Below are positions 30,196-40,498 of a stretch of DNA of 64,000 nt, piece after piece. The notes beneath the pieces were generated by a model, which saw only the letters and a program-made list of their open reading frames with translations, ran no database searches and had not been told where the DNA came from. Both the position numbers and the translations under genes were made by a program. The DNA comes from Stentor coeruleus (lineage: Eukaryota; Ciliophora; Heterotrichea; Heterotrichida; Stentoridae): assembly GCA_001970955.1 (NCBI GenBank), contig MPUH01000284.1:1-64000 (forward strand). Reading direction: 5' to 3'. Each line of letters opens with the position of its first letter. Within the stretch, counting starts at the first letter, position 1.

Positions 30196-31140
30196 ATGGG
30201 TAGTTGCTGCTTTAAAAAAATCGCCTTGGCAGTGCCAATTAACAATGATGCAGGGGATGGAACTTTACCTTTGCGTGTACCAAAGTGGAAACGTGGAGCT
30301 CTAATCGGTGAAGGGGCATATGGCAAAGTATACGAATGTCTTAACCTAGAAACAGGTGAACTTCATGCAGTAAAGCATATAGAGCTTTTAGGAACTCCTG
30401 AGCAAATCTATCGTGAAGTGTATTTTCTAAAAAAAGAAATCTTTATGCTTAAAAACTTGTATCACAAAAACATAGTCCAATATCTTTATACAGAAATCAA
30501 CAATGATTGTAATGGAGTTGATATTATGATGGAATATGTCTCAGGAGGATCAATGAGACACTTGCTTAATAAATTCGGTAAATTTGAAGAACCGATGGCT
30601 GGTTTATATATAAATCAAGTTCTGGAAGGTTTGAAATATTTACATTCACAAGGAATTGTTCATAGGGATATAAAATCTGCGAATATTTTAGTGACACAAG
30701 ATGGGATTATAAAACTCTCAGATTTTGGAGCTTCAAAGAAACTTAAATTGGATTTTGTTGGGGATAAAGATGAACTTTGTAGGAGTTTAAAAGGAAGTCC
30801 TTATTGGATGGCCCCAGAAATTGCTAGAAGGTCTGGGCATAATTTTGCTGCGGATATATGGTCAGTTGGTTGTGTTATGATAGAAATGCTTACTGGAAGT
30901 CCACCTTGGTCATCAGTTTCAAGAACTGTTAAAGATGTGATGGAATTGATAACTAGTGGACAGACACCACCTTTACCGTTGGGAGTTTCTTTGGAATGTA
31001 GGAAGTTTATTGAAGAATGCTTGCAAGAAGAACCGACAAAACGCCCGACGGCTAGAGCGCTGTTGGACCATGAGTTTCTTAAGGAAAGGATGAACTTTGA
31101 TAATAATTCTATGACTCAAGCTGGAAAGTTATATAATTAA
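30196..31140 (+). CDS. STE11/MEKK-type protein kinase
   Basis: A 314-aa kinase, essentially a bare catalytic domain. It has the glycine loop GEGAYGKVYE, catalytic lysine in HAVKHIEL, HRDIKSANIL, DFGAS, GSPYWMAPE and DIWSVGCVMIEMLTGSPPW. WMAPE and the spacing are typical of the MAP3K (STE11) group and relatives such as plant NPK1/ANP. The N-terminus MGSCCFKK carries Gly2 and two cysteines, so myristoylation plus palmitoylation is possible, though the position-5 residue (Phe) is not ideal. There is no regulatory domain beyond the ~30-residue N-terminal lead, so regulation must come from partners or membrane anchoring (inference). The start is supported by the TATAA-rich leader just upstream. 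Confidence 0.9.
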   Translation: MGSCCFKKIALAVPINNDAGDGTLPLRVPKWKRGALIGEGAYGKVYECLNLETGELHAVKHIELLGTPEQIYREVYFLKKEIFMLKNLYHKNIVQYLYTEINNDCNGVDIMMEYVSGGSMRHLLNKFGKFEEPMAGLYINQVLEGLKYLHSQGIVHRDIKSANILVTQDGIIKLSDFGASKKLKLDFVGDKDELCRSLKGSPYWMAPEIARRSGHNFAADIWSVGCVMIEMLTGSPPWSSVSRTVKDVMELITSGQTPPLPLGVSLECRKFIEECLQEEPTKRPTARALLDHEFLKERMNFDNNSMTQAGKLYN

Positions 31141-31783
31141 GTGTAATGCTAACAATTTTGATGAGGGTTTATAAGTTTGAAAGGAAGAAAGGGTTTTATA
31201 GTTAATTTGGATTATAAGGAATTTTGAAGTTGCAAGATTGCTTAGACTATTATTTGGGAGGCTTTATGTTGGAAAACTAGGAGTTTTTAGTATTAAGGGT
31301 ATAGTTTTTATAGTATTTCTAGTTCGGTTATTGTAAAAGGATAAGATGTATTTATAGATTTTGCTGTCTGTTGGAAAAATCATGCTAATAAGATGTTTAA
31401 GAACTTTACTGTTTATATAGTTTGTCCATTATGACCAATTGTAATATATTTTTTCTGATTTTTTATTTTGCCTAATATTATCATGAAAGACTATATTTTT
31501 TACGGGGTAATTGCATATTCATGACGAGTTTTATTTATGGACGACATATTCTCTAATATATCCATTGGGTTGTATAAGTTCACACCTGCAAGCATAAAAA
31601 TTTCTCCATCTTTAAAATTCTCCTAGGTTGTATCTAAAGTTTAAAAAGTATTTATTATCATTACACCTTATAACATTATAAGTATCTGACTACCAAGATC
31701 TATAATCTCTTGACAGTCTAGTGATACCAAACATCCAAATCTCATCCAACCCACCTTACCACAAATTTTAAATAAAAATAAAA
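31141..31783. other. intergenic between convergent genes
   Basis: G-rich on the plus strand at first, then C-rich near 31640-31780, so each half matches the 3' flank of its own gene. No feature was recognised. Confidence 0.6.
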
Positions 31784-32515
31784 TTACATATAAACTATCG
31801 TTGCCGTAGCCGAGTTGAATTTTTCCCACAGTCTAATACACTGTAAAGAAAATCTCTGTTGTGTCAAACTAGCTTCAGCAGGTATATACAAATTACAAGC
31901 GTTTCCAACAATTTCAATTCTCGGTCCATTATTATTCTCCGCATTTACAAACATATCATATTTACTTGAATAATAAAACATTCTTGGTTCAAGTTTCATT
32001 TCTCTAAGTTCTCTTAATTGACAAACAAATCCTAAATTCGGGTCAATATTTGGATGTGCCGAGTTAAGAAATGCATATGCTTCTTGTTCACTATAGCCTT
32101 GCAACATTAAATAGGCAAGGGCTACTGCAGCTGCTCTTGATGTCCCTTTAACACAATGAACTAATACTTTTCCTTTATTTTTAACTGAGTTGATGATGAA
32201 GTCCATTGCGAAATACAAGAAAAAAAGTATGTCAATTTTTGGGTTATCAGGCATCTTAAGTGAAAAGTAGTGATAAGATGATGATAATGCATTTGGGCAT
32301 TTTGACTCTCCTGCTAGGTTAAGAATATGGGTTATTGATGAAGACTTTAGAAGTTCAGGGTTTTTAGCTGCTTCGTAACCTGAAATATATACTGATGGGC
32401 TTATTTGGGATAGCTGGCAAGAAGAAAACTTTTCTTTTTCAACAACTTGGGAAGATACTTGTAAGGCTGGAGGACGTAGCCTGGCTTTACGTGGTATAAC
32501 AGCTCCTGTAGACAT
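31784..32515 (-). CDS. dual-specificity protein phosphatase
   Basis: A 243-aa phosphatase with a DSP domain at about residues 40-175. It opens with SPSVYISGYEAAKNPELLK, the usual 'I-G---A' start. It has the general-acid region KMPDNPKIDI and the catalytic loop VLVHCVKGTSRAAA, fitting HCX5R with Cys and Arg in place. The segment AHPNIDPNLGF closes the fold, as in atypical DSPs. The C-terminal ~70 residues (MFYYSSKYDMFVNAENN and on) have no assigned domain. No MAPK-docking rhodanese domain is present, unlike the gene at 40499. The substrate is unknown. The start codon lies directly behind TATAAAT. Confidence 0.88.
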   Translation of the reverse strand: MSTGAVIPRKARLRPPALQVSSQVVEKEKFSSCQLSQISPSVYISGYEAAKNPELLKSSSITHILNLAGESKCPNALSSSYHYFSLKMPDNPKIDILFFLYFAMDFIINSVKNKGKVLVHCVKGTSRAAAVALAYLMLQGYSEQEAYAFLNSAHPNIDPNLGFVCQLRELREMKLEPRMFYYSSKYDMFVNAENNNGPRIEIVGNACNLYIPAEASLTQQRFSLQCIRLWEKFNSATATIVYM

Positions 32516-33795
32516 ATTTATATGAATATGCCGGTAGGACTTAATTGGAAATGATGGAAAATTAGCTTTAGATTTGATTAAAAGGTTTAGGGATAAATAT
32601 TTTGATATAGAGATTATGAGATTTACTTGGGGAAATTGATGGTGATTAAATTATGTGGAAATTTGACTGGGGTTTTTGGATTTGGTATAGATCAGAAGTT
32701 TACCTGATTTTTAAGATTGGTGGATGGGGTTTTTTATGAGTAGGTTTTTTTTTGGTTTAAAGAATTTGTGGAATGGTTGAGGAGTTAGGGTTTATGAGGA
32801 GGGGTTAGGATAAAAGATTGGGATATTGAAGTGATTGAAAAAGATTTTATGTAGAAAAAAAGGTGTAAAATTAAGTGTGAAAGTTTGGGTTATTAGGTTA
32901 GGTTAGTTGTAGGATAAGTTAGATATTGTATAATATTAAGTGAGGAATGTGAGTAAGTTTTTGATTTGTATAATTTTATGATGATTATATTATTTATTAT
33001 AGATTTTATGGTTGTTATATATTATTTAGTATTAAAAGCTTATTTAGATGAAAATATTTCTAGAAGTTCTGAGAATATGTATAGGGGAAAATGGACTTAT
33101 TGAATAAATTTAGCTTATGCACATAGAAACACTTTTTCTTACCCATACACTGTTTTTTAAGTCAAGATATTGCTTTTTAAGAAAAAACTACTGATCCTTG
33201 ACTTAAGGGTATGCAAAAGTTTATAGTTGTACTCTCTTTTTAAGTTTTTTTTGGAAAATATAAAATTTTTGATTTTTTAATAGTTTGTAAGAAAAAGTGT
33301 AATCTAAGGTCGAATTTATTGTATGCTATTAAACTGATAATCTAAAAATATAAGACTTAAAAAAAATATCTTATAAATAGTTTGTAAAGGAATTAAATCT
33401 AAAAAACCCATAAAGCCAATTATGATTGTGTTATAAATGTCCCAAATAATAAAATTTGTATTGCCAACTCAAAAAAGCAAAAAAAAACACAAAAGTCAAA
33501 TATATTTTAACCAAAATAATATTATCTACTACACTTAACTTAAATCCAATTATTACACATAAAAAACCCTACCAATTTGCATTGCAATCACATCCAAAAA
33601 CTCAAACCTCATCTCACCCCATTCAACCCCACTTCTCCTACCATTTCACAATCTTCTTAATTTCATCAAACCCCATCACATAAAACCCCACCTCTTCACA
33701 ATTCCAATTCAATTTCTTTGCATTATCACAAAATACTTGAAATTTCTTACAAGCATCAAATATCATATATTTCACCTTATAAATAAGTCTAAAAA
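32516..33795. other. 1.3-kb divergent intergenic region with one inverted repeat
   Basis: G-rich to about 33.0 kb, C-rich from about 33.4 kb. A perfect 10-bp inverted repeat (33157-33166 and 33197-33206) lies in the middle. A 75-codon plus-strand frame at 33456-33683 is Pro/Thr/Lys-biased, has no domain and is most likely the C-rich 5' flank. Confidence 0.55.
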
Positions 33796-35235
33796 ATGAT
33801 ATACTCCAAAATCATTCGCTACTCTTCAACTCTGGCCGAAGCAATGAGCCATCAAGACTACACTAATTTGATTATCAACTCCAAAACCATCTCCAGTCTT
33901 GTAAATAATTTCAATCCCAATTTAGTATCATGGCAAAGCACATTACATATTAAAGCATTAGGGTCTATAATAAGAGAATATCCTAACCAGATTTATAATC
34001 TTAGTATGCCAGCATGTCAACAGATCATCGATGATTCACTAAATAAAATCGAAAAATTTACATATCAAGAATTCACAGATGTGTTATATTTCCTTAGAAA
34101 TTCTATGTATTTATCTTATTTACCTTACAATGATACAAATATTAAAAAAATCATAGAATATGTAGAAAAACCTATAACCGATAAACCTAATTTTAAACCA
34201 TTGTGCAGTTTAGCTTATCAATTATCAGGATGTGGAATATTTTCTAAGAATTTATGGTCACAAACCATGGAACATATAAAAAAAGAAAGGTATGTTAGAA
34301 TTACTGACCTTAAAGAAATACTTTTTGCTTTTAGTTACAATTCAGCACAATGTGAAAATATATGGATAAATATCTTAGAAAATGCTTCGAATAAAGTTAT
34401 TAAATGCGGAATCAAAACTAATTTGTTGATTGATTATTACTTAAAATATGAACAATTATGTGCTATGAAATCAAGGCCTGTAAACCAGGATATAGCATCT
34501 TTAGTTAAAAGTGAAATTGTGAAAGTTTTCAATAAAAATTCTTTTTCAGATGTATCGTCATTGATGGAGTCATTAAAAATGTCTAATACTTTTGAATTTG
34601 TATATGAGGATTATATAAAAAAAATTGGTTCAGCTAGTCATATGAATAACGATTTTTTTATAGAAAACCTATCAGAGTATACTAGGCTTAAGAATTTTAA
34701 TAAAGAATTAGCTGAAGGGATGATCAAAGAAATTGATATTAGATTTAATAAAGAAACTTTGTTTGAATCAAAAAAGATCAAAAAAGTTGTTGTTGCTTTG
34801 AAAAAACATAATTTGCCTTTTAAGGATTATCAGCTTTTGCTTTCTGATCCTAAAATATCATCTTTTAATGCAAGTAATTTTTTTATCATATTGGCTATTG
34901 TCCCTGAACTTACGCAAAAGTCTTTATTGAACTTACCTGCTTATGATTCATCTAAGATTAAATTTATTAGAAGGTTTGATATGTTTAAATACTTCTTATT
35001 AATGAACTCTTTAGGGATTTCTAATGAAGAAACTGAATTACACAAAAAAAATGTTTTGAAAGCAATCGACGCAAGCACAAGCAAATATCCTTTTTTGACT
35101 TTACCTATAGTTAAAGAGTGTGTTAATTATAGCCATTTTGCAAAACTCCCAGTTTTTAAAGAGATTTATGATTTATGCTTTCCAAGGATTCCTGAAAATA
35201 TTATTAACAAAGATAATTATAAAGCATTTTTATAA
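33796..35235 (+). CDS. helical-repeat protein, possibly mitochondrial
   Basis: A 479-aa, mostly alpha-helical protein without a clear signature. The N-terminus MIYSKIIRYSSTLAEAMSHQ is basic, hydroxylated and free of acids for the first 14 residues, which would fit a mitochondrial presequence. The body shows repeated ~35-40-residue helical pairs (TYQEFTDVLYFLRNSMYLSY; RITDLKEILFAFSYN), as in RNA-binding helical-repeat families of mitochondria such as FASTK/RAP, OPR or PPR proteins. I see no RAP domain at the C-terminus. A role in organelle RNA metabolism is only a suggestion. The frame is open throughout and no intron is needed. Confidence 0.68.
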   Translation: MIYSKIIRYSSTLAEAMSHQDYTNLIINSKTISSLVNNFNPNLVSWQSTLHIKALGSIIREYPNQIYNLSMPACQQIIDDSLNKIEKFTYQEFTDVLYFLRNSMYLSYLPYNDTNIKKIIEYVEKPITDKPNFKPLCSLAYQLSGCGIFSKNLWSQTMEHIKKERYVRITDLKEILFAFSYNSAQCENIWINILENASNKVIKCGIKTNLLIDYYLKYEQLCAMKSRPVNQDIASLVKSEIVKVFNKNSFSDVSSLMESLKMSNTFEFVYEDYIKKIGSASHMNNDFFIENLSEYTRLKNFNKELAEGMIKEIDIRFNKETLFESKKIKKVVVALKKHNLPFKDYQLLLSDPKISSFNASNFFIILAIVPELTQKSLLNLPAYDSSKIKFIRRFDMFKYFLLMNSLGISNEETELHKKNVLKAIDASTSKYPFLTLPIVKECVNYSHFAKLPVFKEIYDLCFPRIPENIINKDNYKAFL

Positions 35236-35478
35236 GTTTTACACGATGGTTTTTGTTTTGAATATTTATAGTTTATTTAAATCATCTTGTGAAAATACAA
35301 ATTATGATTATATATGATGATATTGAGAAGAGATGAATATAAGCAAGAATATCTATTAAATTATATAAAAAAATTATATATATTTACAAAGGATGTATAA
35401 TTATATGATTTTAAATATCTTCAAACAATATTTAAAACATTCTTTAAAACACATTAATAATTAAAAAAAACTAACACT

Positions 35479-36783
35479 TTATGAAAAATCCACTCGACGA
35501 CGTACTTCATATGCTGTTCCTAATCTTGGGCTACGGTTTCTTGTTGTCAAATTTATAGTATTTGTTATATCCAATATAAAATTAATTGGAGTTTTAACCC
35601 TTGGTGACTGTTTTCTAAAATGCCTTTGCGCTAAACTTATAGGTAAAAGACTTGATGGTATAGCATATGATGTTACTGGTCTATATGCACCTGGGGATAC
35701 AGAATTCCCATGAGTTTTAGTCCTTGTATGTGGTCTTTCAACAGAATTATAATTTTCACTACTATTATCTGTTAGGAATTGAGTACGTTTTAATTTAGCA
35801 GTTTCAGGAAGTTTTTTACCAAGTTTCTGCATGTGTAGGATGATTTTATATGCAGCAGTTCCAGCATTGTGTTTATTAAGATTTAGATTCTCTTTTATTT
35901 GTAGGGTGTTATAGTTTAATGTTGATAGATAAGATAAGATATTGTTATTTATCTCAGTTTTTTCTTGATGATAAATGTCGTTGTTAGATGTATGCTTAAA
36001 AAACCAAGGGTGGGATCTGATTTTTTCAATTGTGTAACGTTTTTCAGGGTCGGTGACGAGGATTTTTTTTAAAATATCAACAGCTTCGGGACTTAGCCAG
36101 GTTGGTAATTTAAACTCACCTGATAAGATTTTTTTATATAGATTAGAAGTATTTGAGTCTTCAAATGGTAAATATCCACAGAGCATTGCGTATAATACAA
36201 CACCACAGCTCCAGATATCGACTTGTGCTCCATGATATTTTTTACCTGCAATCATTTCTGGGGCTGCATAACAAGGGCTGCCACATGCTGTTTTTAATGT
36301 TTCACCCTCTTGGTATAAGTTACTTAAACCAAAATCAACTAATTTTATGTTTTTCTTGTTGTCTAATAAAAGGTTTTCAGGTTTTAAGTCTCTATGAACG
36401 ACCCTAATCTTCTGTAGATACTCTAAAGCTGAACACATCTGATTAAGATATTTACAAGCCTCATGTTCACTTAGCCTATGTTTAGACACAATATGGTTGA
36501 AAAGTTCTCCACCTTCTGCAAGTTCCATGACTAACAGCACTTGTTTTGATGTTTCAATAATCTCATACAATTGTATTATATGTGGATGAGAAGCTTGTTT
36601 GAGGATTTTAACTTCTCGAGTCACTCTTTCTGTATCCCCTCGAGTCCTAATTTTGTCTTTTTCTAATATTTTGATTGCAACTTTTTCCCCTAACTGGCTT
36701 TGAATAGCCATTCTGACTTTACCGAAAGTTCCTTTGCCGATACTTCTGCCTAGGACGTAATTTCCTATATTTACTGTTTGCAC
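35479..36783 (-). CDS. SNF1/AMPK-type protein kinase
   Basis: A 434-aa kinase. The catalytic domain covers residues ~8-260: GKGTFGKVRM, VAIKILEKDKI, VHRDLKPENLLLD, DFGLSN, then the activation loop LKTACGSPCYAAPE. The Thr before ACGSP is the usual LKB1-type activation site. GAQVDIWSCGVVLYAMLCGYLPFED is typical of the AMPK/SNF1 family. After the kinase comes a helical UBA-like segment (NNNILSYLSTLNYNTLQIKE) and a Ser/Arg/Pro-rich tail. The tail does not obviously contain the AMPK beta/gamma-binding domain, so this could be an SNF1 relative (BRSK, MARK or a plant-CIPK-like kinase) rather than AMPK itself. It is probably controlled by activation-loop phosphorylation. Confidence 0.88.
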   Translation of the reverse strand: MQTVNIGNYVLGRSIGKGTFGKVRMAIQSQLGEKVAIKILEKDKIRTRGDTERVTREVKILKQASHPHIIQLYEIIETSKQVLLVMELAEGGELFNHIVSKHRLSEHEACKYLNQMCSALEYLQKIRVVHRDLKPENLLLDNKKNIKLVDFGLSNLYQEGETLKTACGSPCYAAPEMIAGKKYHGAQVDIWSCGVVLYAMLCGYLPFEDSNTSNLYKKILSGEFKLPTWLSPEAVDILKKILVTDPEKRYTIEKIRSHPWFFKHTSNNDIYHQEKTEINNNILSYLSTLNYNTLQIKENLNLNKHNAGTAAYKIILHMQKLGKKLPETAKLKRTQFLTDNSSENYNSVERPHTRTKTHGNSVSPGAYRPVTSYAIPSSLLPISLAQRHFRKQSPRVKTPINFILDITNTINLTTRNRSPRLGTAYEVRRRVDFS

Positions 36784-37499
36784 TTCAGTTTTGCTTTGTA
36801 AACTACTAGACCGAGACCTATGTAATTTTTACATTTTTTATATGTTGAGATAAGTTTAGTTATGAAATTAAGGGGTTTATTGATAAAATTCTTTGTATGG
36901 GGTTAAATTTAGGGTTTTATAATATAAGATGCTTGAGAAAAGGTAAATTGAATTATGTTTTAAGTAATAGAATTATTTTTTGATTATTTTGTCAATAAAT
37001 TGTATTTTATAAACAAGTTTTGGTGATTATTATTATATGAAATAATGAGATTTTAATGAAATTGTATTGTTTATAGATTAGTTTTTGAAGGGATGAAACA
37101 ATAAGTTGGTTTTGGTTTTTATTATATGTTATTAAATTAGCTTATAATTTTAGTAATTTGTTGAAAAGTTTGAATAACTTAATAGTTTCAGTATTTAGAT
37201 TTTAGATTTAGGCTCATGATAATATTGAAAACTTTTTAAGCACTCTAGTAATAATTTGACTAATTGTATCACTTTATTACATTGGGTCGCAAAAAGGGTA
37301 TAGTAAATTCGATGAAATTCCCGAAACTACCAAAATCTCACAATTTTTTTTTTAACTATAACTATTACCTATAATATTAACTCCAATCAAATTCCACCTA
37401 TCACTCTAAAATACTCCCCTAAATCTATTCTTCAAAATCATCTTCAAATCCAAACTAATTTTATCTCACCTCCCTATTAAAAAAAGCCACACATTTTAA
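36784..37499. other. intergenic between two minus-strand genes
   Basis: G-rich on the plus strand to about 37.2 kb (5' flank of the kinase), then C-rich (3' flank of the Sec14 gene). No gene or RNA was seen. Confidence 0.6.
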
Positions 37500-38225
37500 C
37501 TAATTACGTTCAGGATAAGGGCACCTGAACTCATTTTCCCCACCATACTCCACTAAAAGTTGACTTGGATTAAAATGTTCCTTAAGTCCTTCAACATTCC
37601 TCAATATATGTATTTTATTTCTAGTTTTCTTATTCAACAACGGCTTAACTGCTTGAAAAATAAGCCAATAAAGCCAATTCACATGAAGAATATACACCGC
37701 TCCAAGCCTTTCAGCATAAAAATCCTGTAGCATAGCAGCTAAACCTTTCCCAAGTTCAATCAAATTCCCATCTTTATTTGCAGACGATATATCCCCTCTA
37801 TCATAAATCACACACATCTGCCCTGTATGTTTTTCATCTGCAAGTTTTACCCCTTGTTCTACTAAATAAATAACATAACGCATAGTCTCTTCAAGGGCAA
37901 ATTGATTAGGCCAATGATATCGAGCTCTAACTATTAAACATGGACGGCCTTCATTATCTTCTCCGAAAAAAAAAGCTTTACCTGTTTTTATATGTTCTTT
38001 CATCTCTTCTTCAGTTATTTCATCAGCACGATAGTCTTTTCTCCATCTATACCATTTTTGCCACATTTCATAAGCTGGTTGAACTTTAAGGTCTCTGGCT
38101 CTAAGGACTCTTATAAGCATATCTTGATTTGTATATTTTTCTTCATCTGTAATTTCGTGGATGAGTTTTGTTAACTCACAAAGAGGACCTTGCTCTTGAG
38201 AGGATACTGTGAGAATTGACTCCAT
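37500..38225 (-). CDS. Sec14-like (CRAL-TRIO) lipid-transfer protein
   Basis: A 241-aa protein. Residues ~20-75 form the CRAL-TRIO N-terminal helical domain (MLIRVLRARDLKVQPAYEMW). Residues ~95-235 form the lipid-binding CRAL-TRIO domain, with GRPCLIVRARYH, MRYVIYLVEQG, CVIYDRGDISSAN, YILHVNWLYWLIFQAVKPLL and KEHFNPSQLLVEYGGE. These match the Sec14 order of conserved strands, including the final 'L---YGG' gate. The family moves phosphatidylinositol or other hydrophobic ligands and stimulates PI-kinases at Golgi and endosomes. It is a minimal single-domain form, without GOLD or membrane segments. The ATG is preceded by ATATAA. Confidence 0.9.
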   Translation of the reverse strand: MESILTVSSQEQGPLCELTKLIHEITDEEKYTNQDMLIRVLRARDLKVQPAYEMWQKWYRWRKDYRADEITEEEMKEHIKTGKAFFFGEDNEGRPCLIVRARYHWPNQFALEETMRYVIYLVEQGVKLADEKHTGQMCVIYDRGDISSANKDGNLIELGKGLAAMLQDFYAERLGAVYILHVNWLYWLIFQAVKPLLNKKTRNKIHILRNVEGLKEHFNPSQLLVEYGGENEFRCPYPERN

Positions 38226-38692
38226 TTATATGCTGAAATTCAGTAGGATCATTTTAAGTTTAAGGAAGATGAGATTTAGAGAAGTTTTTGAGGATAGGGT
38301 GGATAAGATTTGGATGTAGAAGGTTTGATAGTTTTTTTTTTTTAGGATTTGAGTAGTTTTAAATTATGTTATAAAACTTTGATTTTATATACTATGTTTT
38401 TAAAGAATGATAGATTTTTCTAGAAATAGGAACACTATTAGGAATATTCAAAGGGCCTTGAATAATAATAGTGACAAAAAATACAAATTTGAGTTATAGT
38501 CTTGTAATAAACTATATTTTTCAGCGTTTCTTTGCCGCCCGCACTTTAGATTTTAGACTTAAAAAAAACTATAATAATGCGATTGGGTTGCTGTGCGTTT
38601 GCATAAGAGTAGAGTTAAAGAGAATCTATAATCGGCGATATGAAAAACTACATTTCGAAAAAATCGACAATGAAACATTTTATAATTCAAAT
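38226..38692. other. divergent intergenic region and possible SRPK leader
   Basis: G-rich on the plus strand at first. The SRPK frame is open back to an ATG at 38471, so 38471-38692 could be coding. The peptide there (FAARTLDFRLKKNYNNAIGL) has no counterpart in SRPK kinases, so I treat it as leader. Confidence 0.5.
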
Positions 38693-40459
38693 ATGTCAAG
38701 TTATGAAGAAGAGAGCTCGGTTATTTATGATGATACTCAGGAAAGCGGAAAAGACTACAGACAAGGTGGTTACCATCCAGTAGAACTAGGGGATTTATTC
38801 GCAAACCGGTACTTAGTAGTGCAAAAACTAGGCTGGGGGCATTTTTCCACTGTATGGCTCTGCAAAGACACCCTCCACGACACTTTCATCGCAATGAAAG
38901 TGCAAAAATCCGCTCCAAACTACACCGAAGCAGCTCTAGATGAAATCGATTTACTAATGAAAATCTCAAAACACCACAACGAACCTCTATGGGCAACTGC
39001 AGTCAAACAATATCATAAAGAAGAAAAATCACATATAGAAAAACATGGTATTAGTATAAATCATTGTTATGTAGTTCAATTACTCAATACTTTTAGCCAT
39101 ACAGGTCCAAATGGTACACATGTTTGTTTAGTTTTCGAAGTCTTAGGGGTGAATTTACTAGAAATAATCAAATTTTATCAATACAAAGGTATACCAATCA
39201 ATCTATGTAGAAACATAAGTAAACAAGTTCTTATTGGTTTAGATTATCTTCATAGAATTTGTGGAATTATTCATACTGACCTTAAGCCAGAAAATGTTAT
39301 AGTCCAATTAACTCAAGCTCAAGTTAAAGAATTGTTTATTAAAGGCCGTATTGAAACTAGGGAACCTTTGGCTCCGGTGGTAAAAGAGATGAAAATGCCG
39401 ATTTATAAAGAAATTGATGATAGGAACTCGGAGTCTGATACGGAGAATATTAAAGAAGTTGATGAGAAAAAAAAGAAAAAAATCGATAAGAAAAAAAGGT
39501 ATAGGAAAAGGAAACAGGAACAAAAAAAACAAATGAAAGAGATGCAGAAAGTGCTTGGGGAAAATACAACTGCAGCTGGTCAGGAGAAGAAAAAAAAGAA
39601 GAAAAAAAAGAGTAAAAAAAACAAAGGGGAAAATCCTCAGAAAACAGACTCTTTATCAGGTTTTCCTACTGAAGAATCATTAAACACTGCAGAAATCGAC
39701 CCGAATTTAAAGATAAAAATCGCGGATTTAGGAAATGCTTGCTGGCTTGACCGTCATTTTTCAACTGAAATCCAAACCCGCCAATATCGTTCTCCAGAAG
39801 TTATACTTGGTATTAATTACAATCATACAGCTGATGTTTGGAGCTTTGCCTGTATGCTTTTTGAATTATTAACTGGAGATTTCCTTTTTGACCCTAGGAC
39901 TAATGATAATTTCGGTAAAGATGAAGACCATTTGGCACAGATGATAGAAACTCTTGGTATAATGCCAAGAGAATGGGCTTTATCAGGTCAATATGCAAAG
40001 AAACTTCTTAATCGTATAGGTGAACTAAAAAATATCAAACAACTAAAAATCTGGCTTCTCCATGATGTTCTTATAGAAAAATACAGATTTAAAATCCAAG
40101 AAGCTGATGAACTCTGTAGTTTCTTATCCCCAATGCTTGTTTTTAGACCTGAAAAACGTTGTACAGCCGAACAAGCTCTAAAGCATAACTGGCTAAACCA
40201 AGGAAACAATGATTTCAAAATGTCTGAAGAAGAATATCAGGATTATATAAACCTTTGTGAAAACAAACGTGTAGAAACTTTACAAAGATATGAACATGAA
40301 GGATATGCTAGCAGCCCTGAAGTTCCTCAAGAATATTCAGGAGAAGACTGTGATGAAGAAGACAACTCTTCAACTGGCAGCTGGTTTTCAGAAGATACTA
40401 ATCCTGATATGTTTGCCGTACATGAGGAAGAGTATCACCAGCAGTTTATTATTCGATAA
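38693..40459 (+). CDS. SRPK-type SR-protein kinase
   Basis: A serine/arginine-protein kinase that in eukaryotes phosphorylates SR splicing factors. From the chosen start (MSSYEEESSVIYDDTQE) it is 588 aa; the frame stays open to an upstream ATG at 38471 (662 aa). GGYHPVELGDLFANRY is the SRPK N-terminal signature. It is followed by LGWGHFSTVW, IAMKVQKS, IIHTDLKPENV and ADLGNACW, then TRQYRSPEVILG. As in other SRPKs the kinase domain is split by a spacer, here about 140 residues and very Lys-rich, between the catalytic loop and the DLG motif. HTDLKPEN and DLG replace HRD and DFG, as usual for the family. The acidic C-terminus (EYSGEDCDEEDNSS) is extra. In other organisms the spacer controls location. 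Confidence 0.9.
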   Translation: MSSYEEESSVIYDDTQESGKDYRQGGYHPVELGDLFANRYLVVQKLGWGHFSTVWLCKDTLHDTFIAMKVQKSAPNYTEAALDEIDLLMKISKHHNEPLWATAVKQYHKEEKSHIEKHGISINHCYVVQLLNTFSHTGPNGTHVCLVFEVLGVNLLEIIKFYQYKGIPINLCRNISKQVLIGLDYLHRICGIIHTDLKPENVIVQLTQAQVKELFIKGRIETREPLAPVVKEMKMPIYKEIDDRNSESDTENIKEVDEKKKKKIDKKKRYRKRKQEQKKQMKEMQKVLGENTTAAGQEKKKKKKKKSKKNKGENPQKTDSLSGFPTEESLNTAEIDPNLKIKIADLGNACWLDRHFSTEIQTRQYRSPEVILGINYNHTADVWSFACMLFELLTGDFLFDPRTNDNFGKDEDHLAQMIETLGIMPREWALSGQYAKKLLNRIGELKNIKQLKIWLLHDVLIEKYRFKIQEADELCSFLSPMLVFRPEKRCTAEQALKHNWLNQGNNDFKMSEEEYQDYINLCENKRVETLQRYEHEGYASSPEVPQEYSGEDCDEEDNSSTGSWFSEDTNPDMFAVHEEEYHQQFIIR

Positions 40460-40498
40460 TTCGGTTTATATAAACTAATGGTGAGTAATAAGCTTTAG

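Noticed and set aside
33456-33683. 75-codon frame upstream of the helical-repeat gene
   Set aside because: Composition is that of a C-rich 5' flank, with no recognisable fold.
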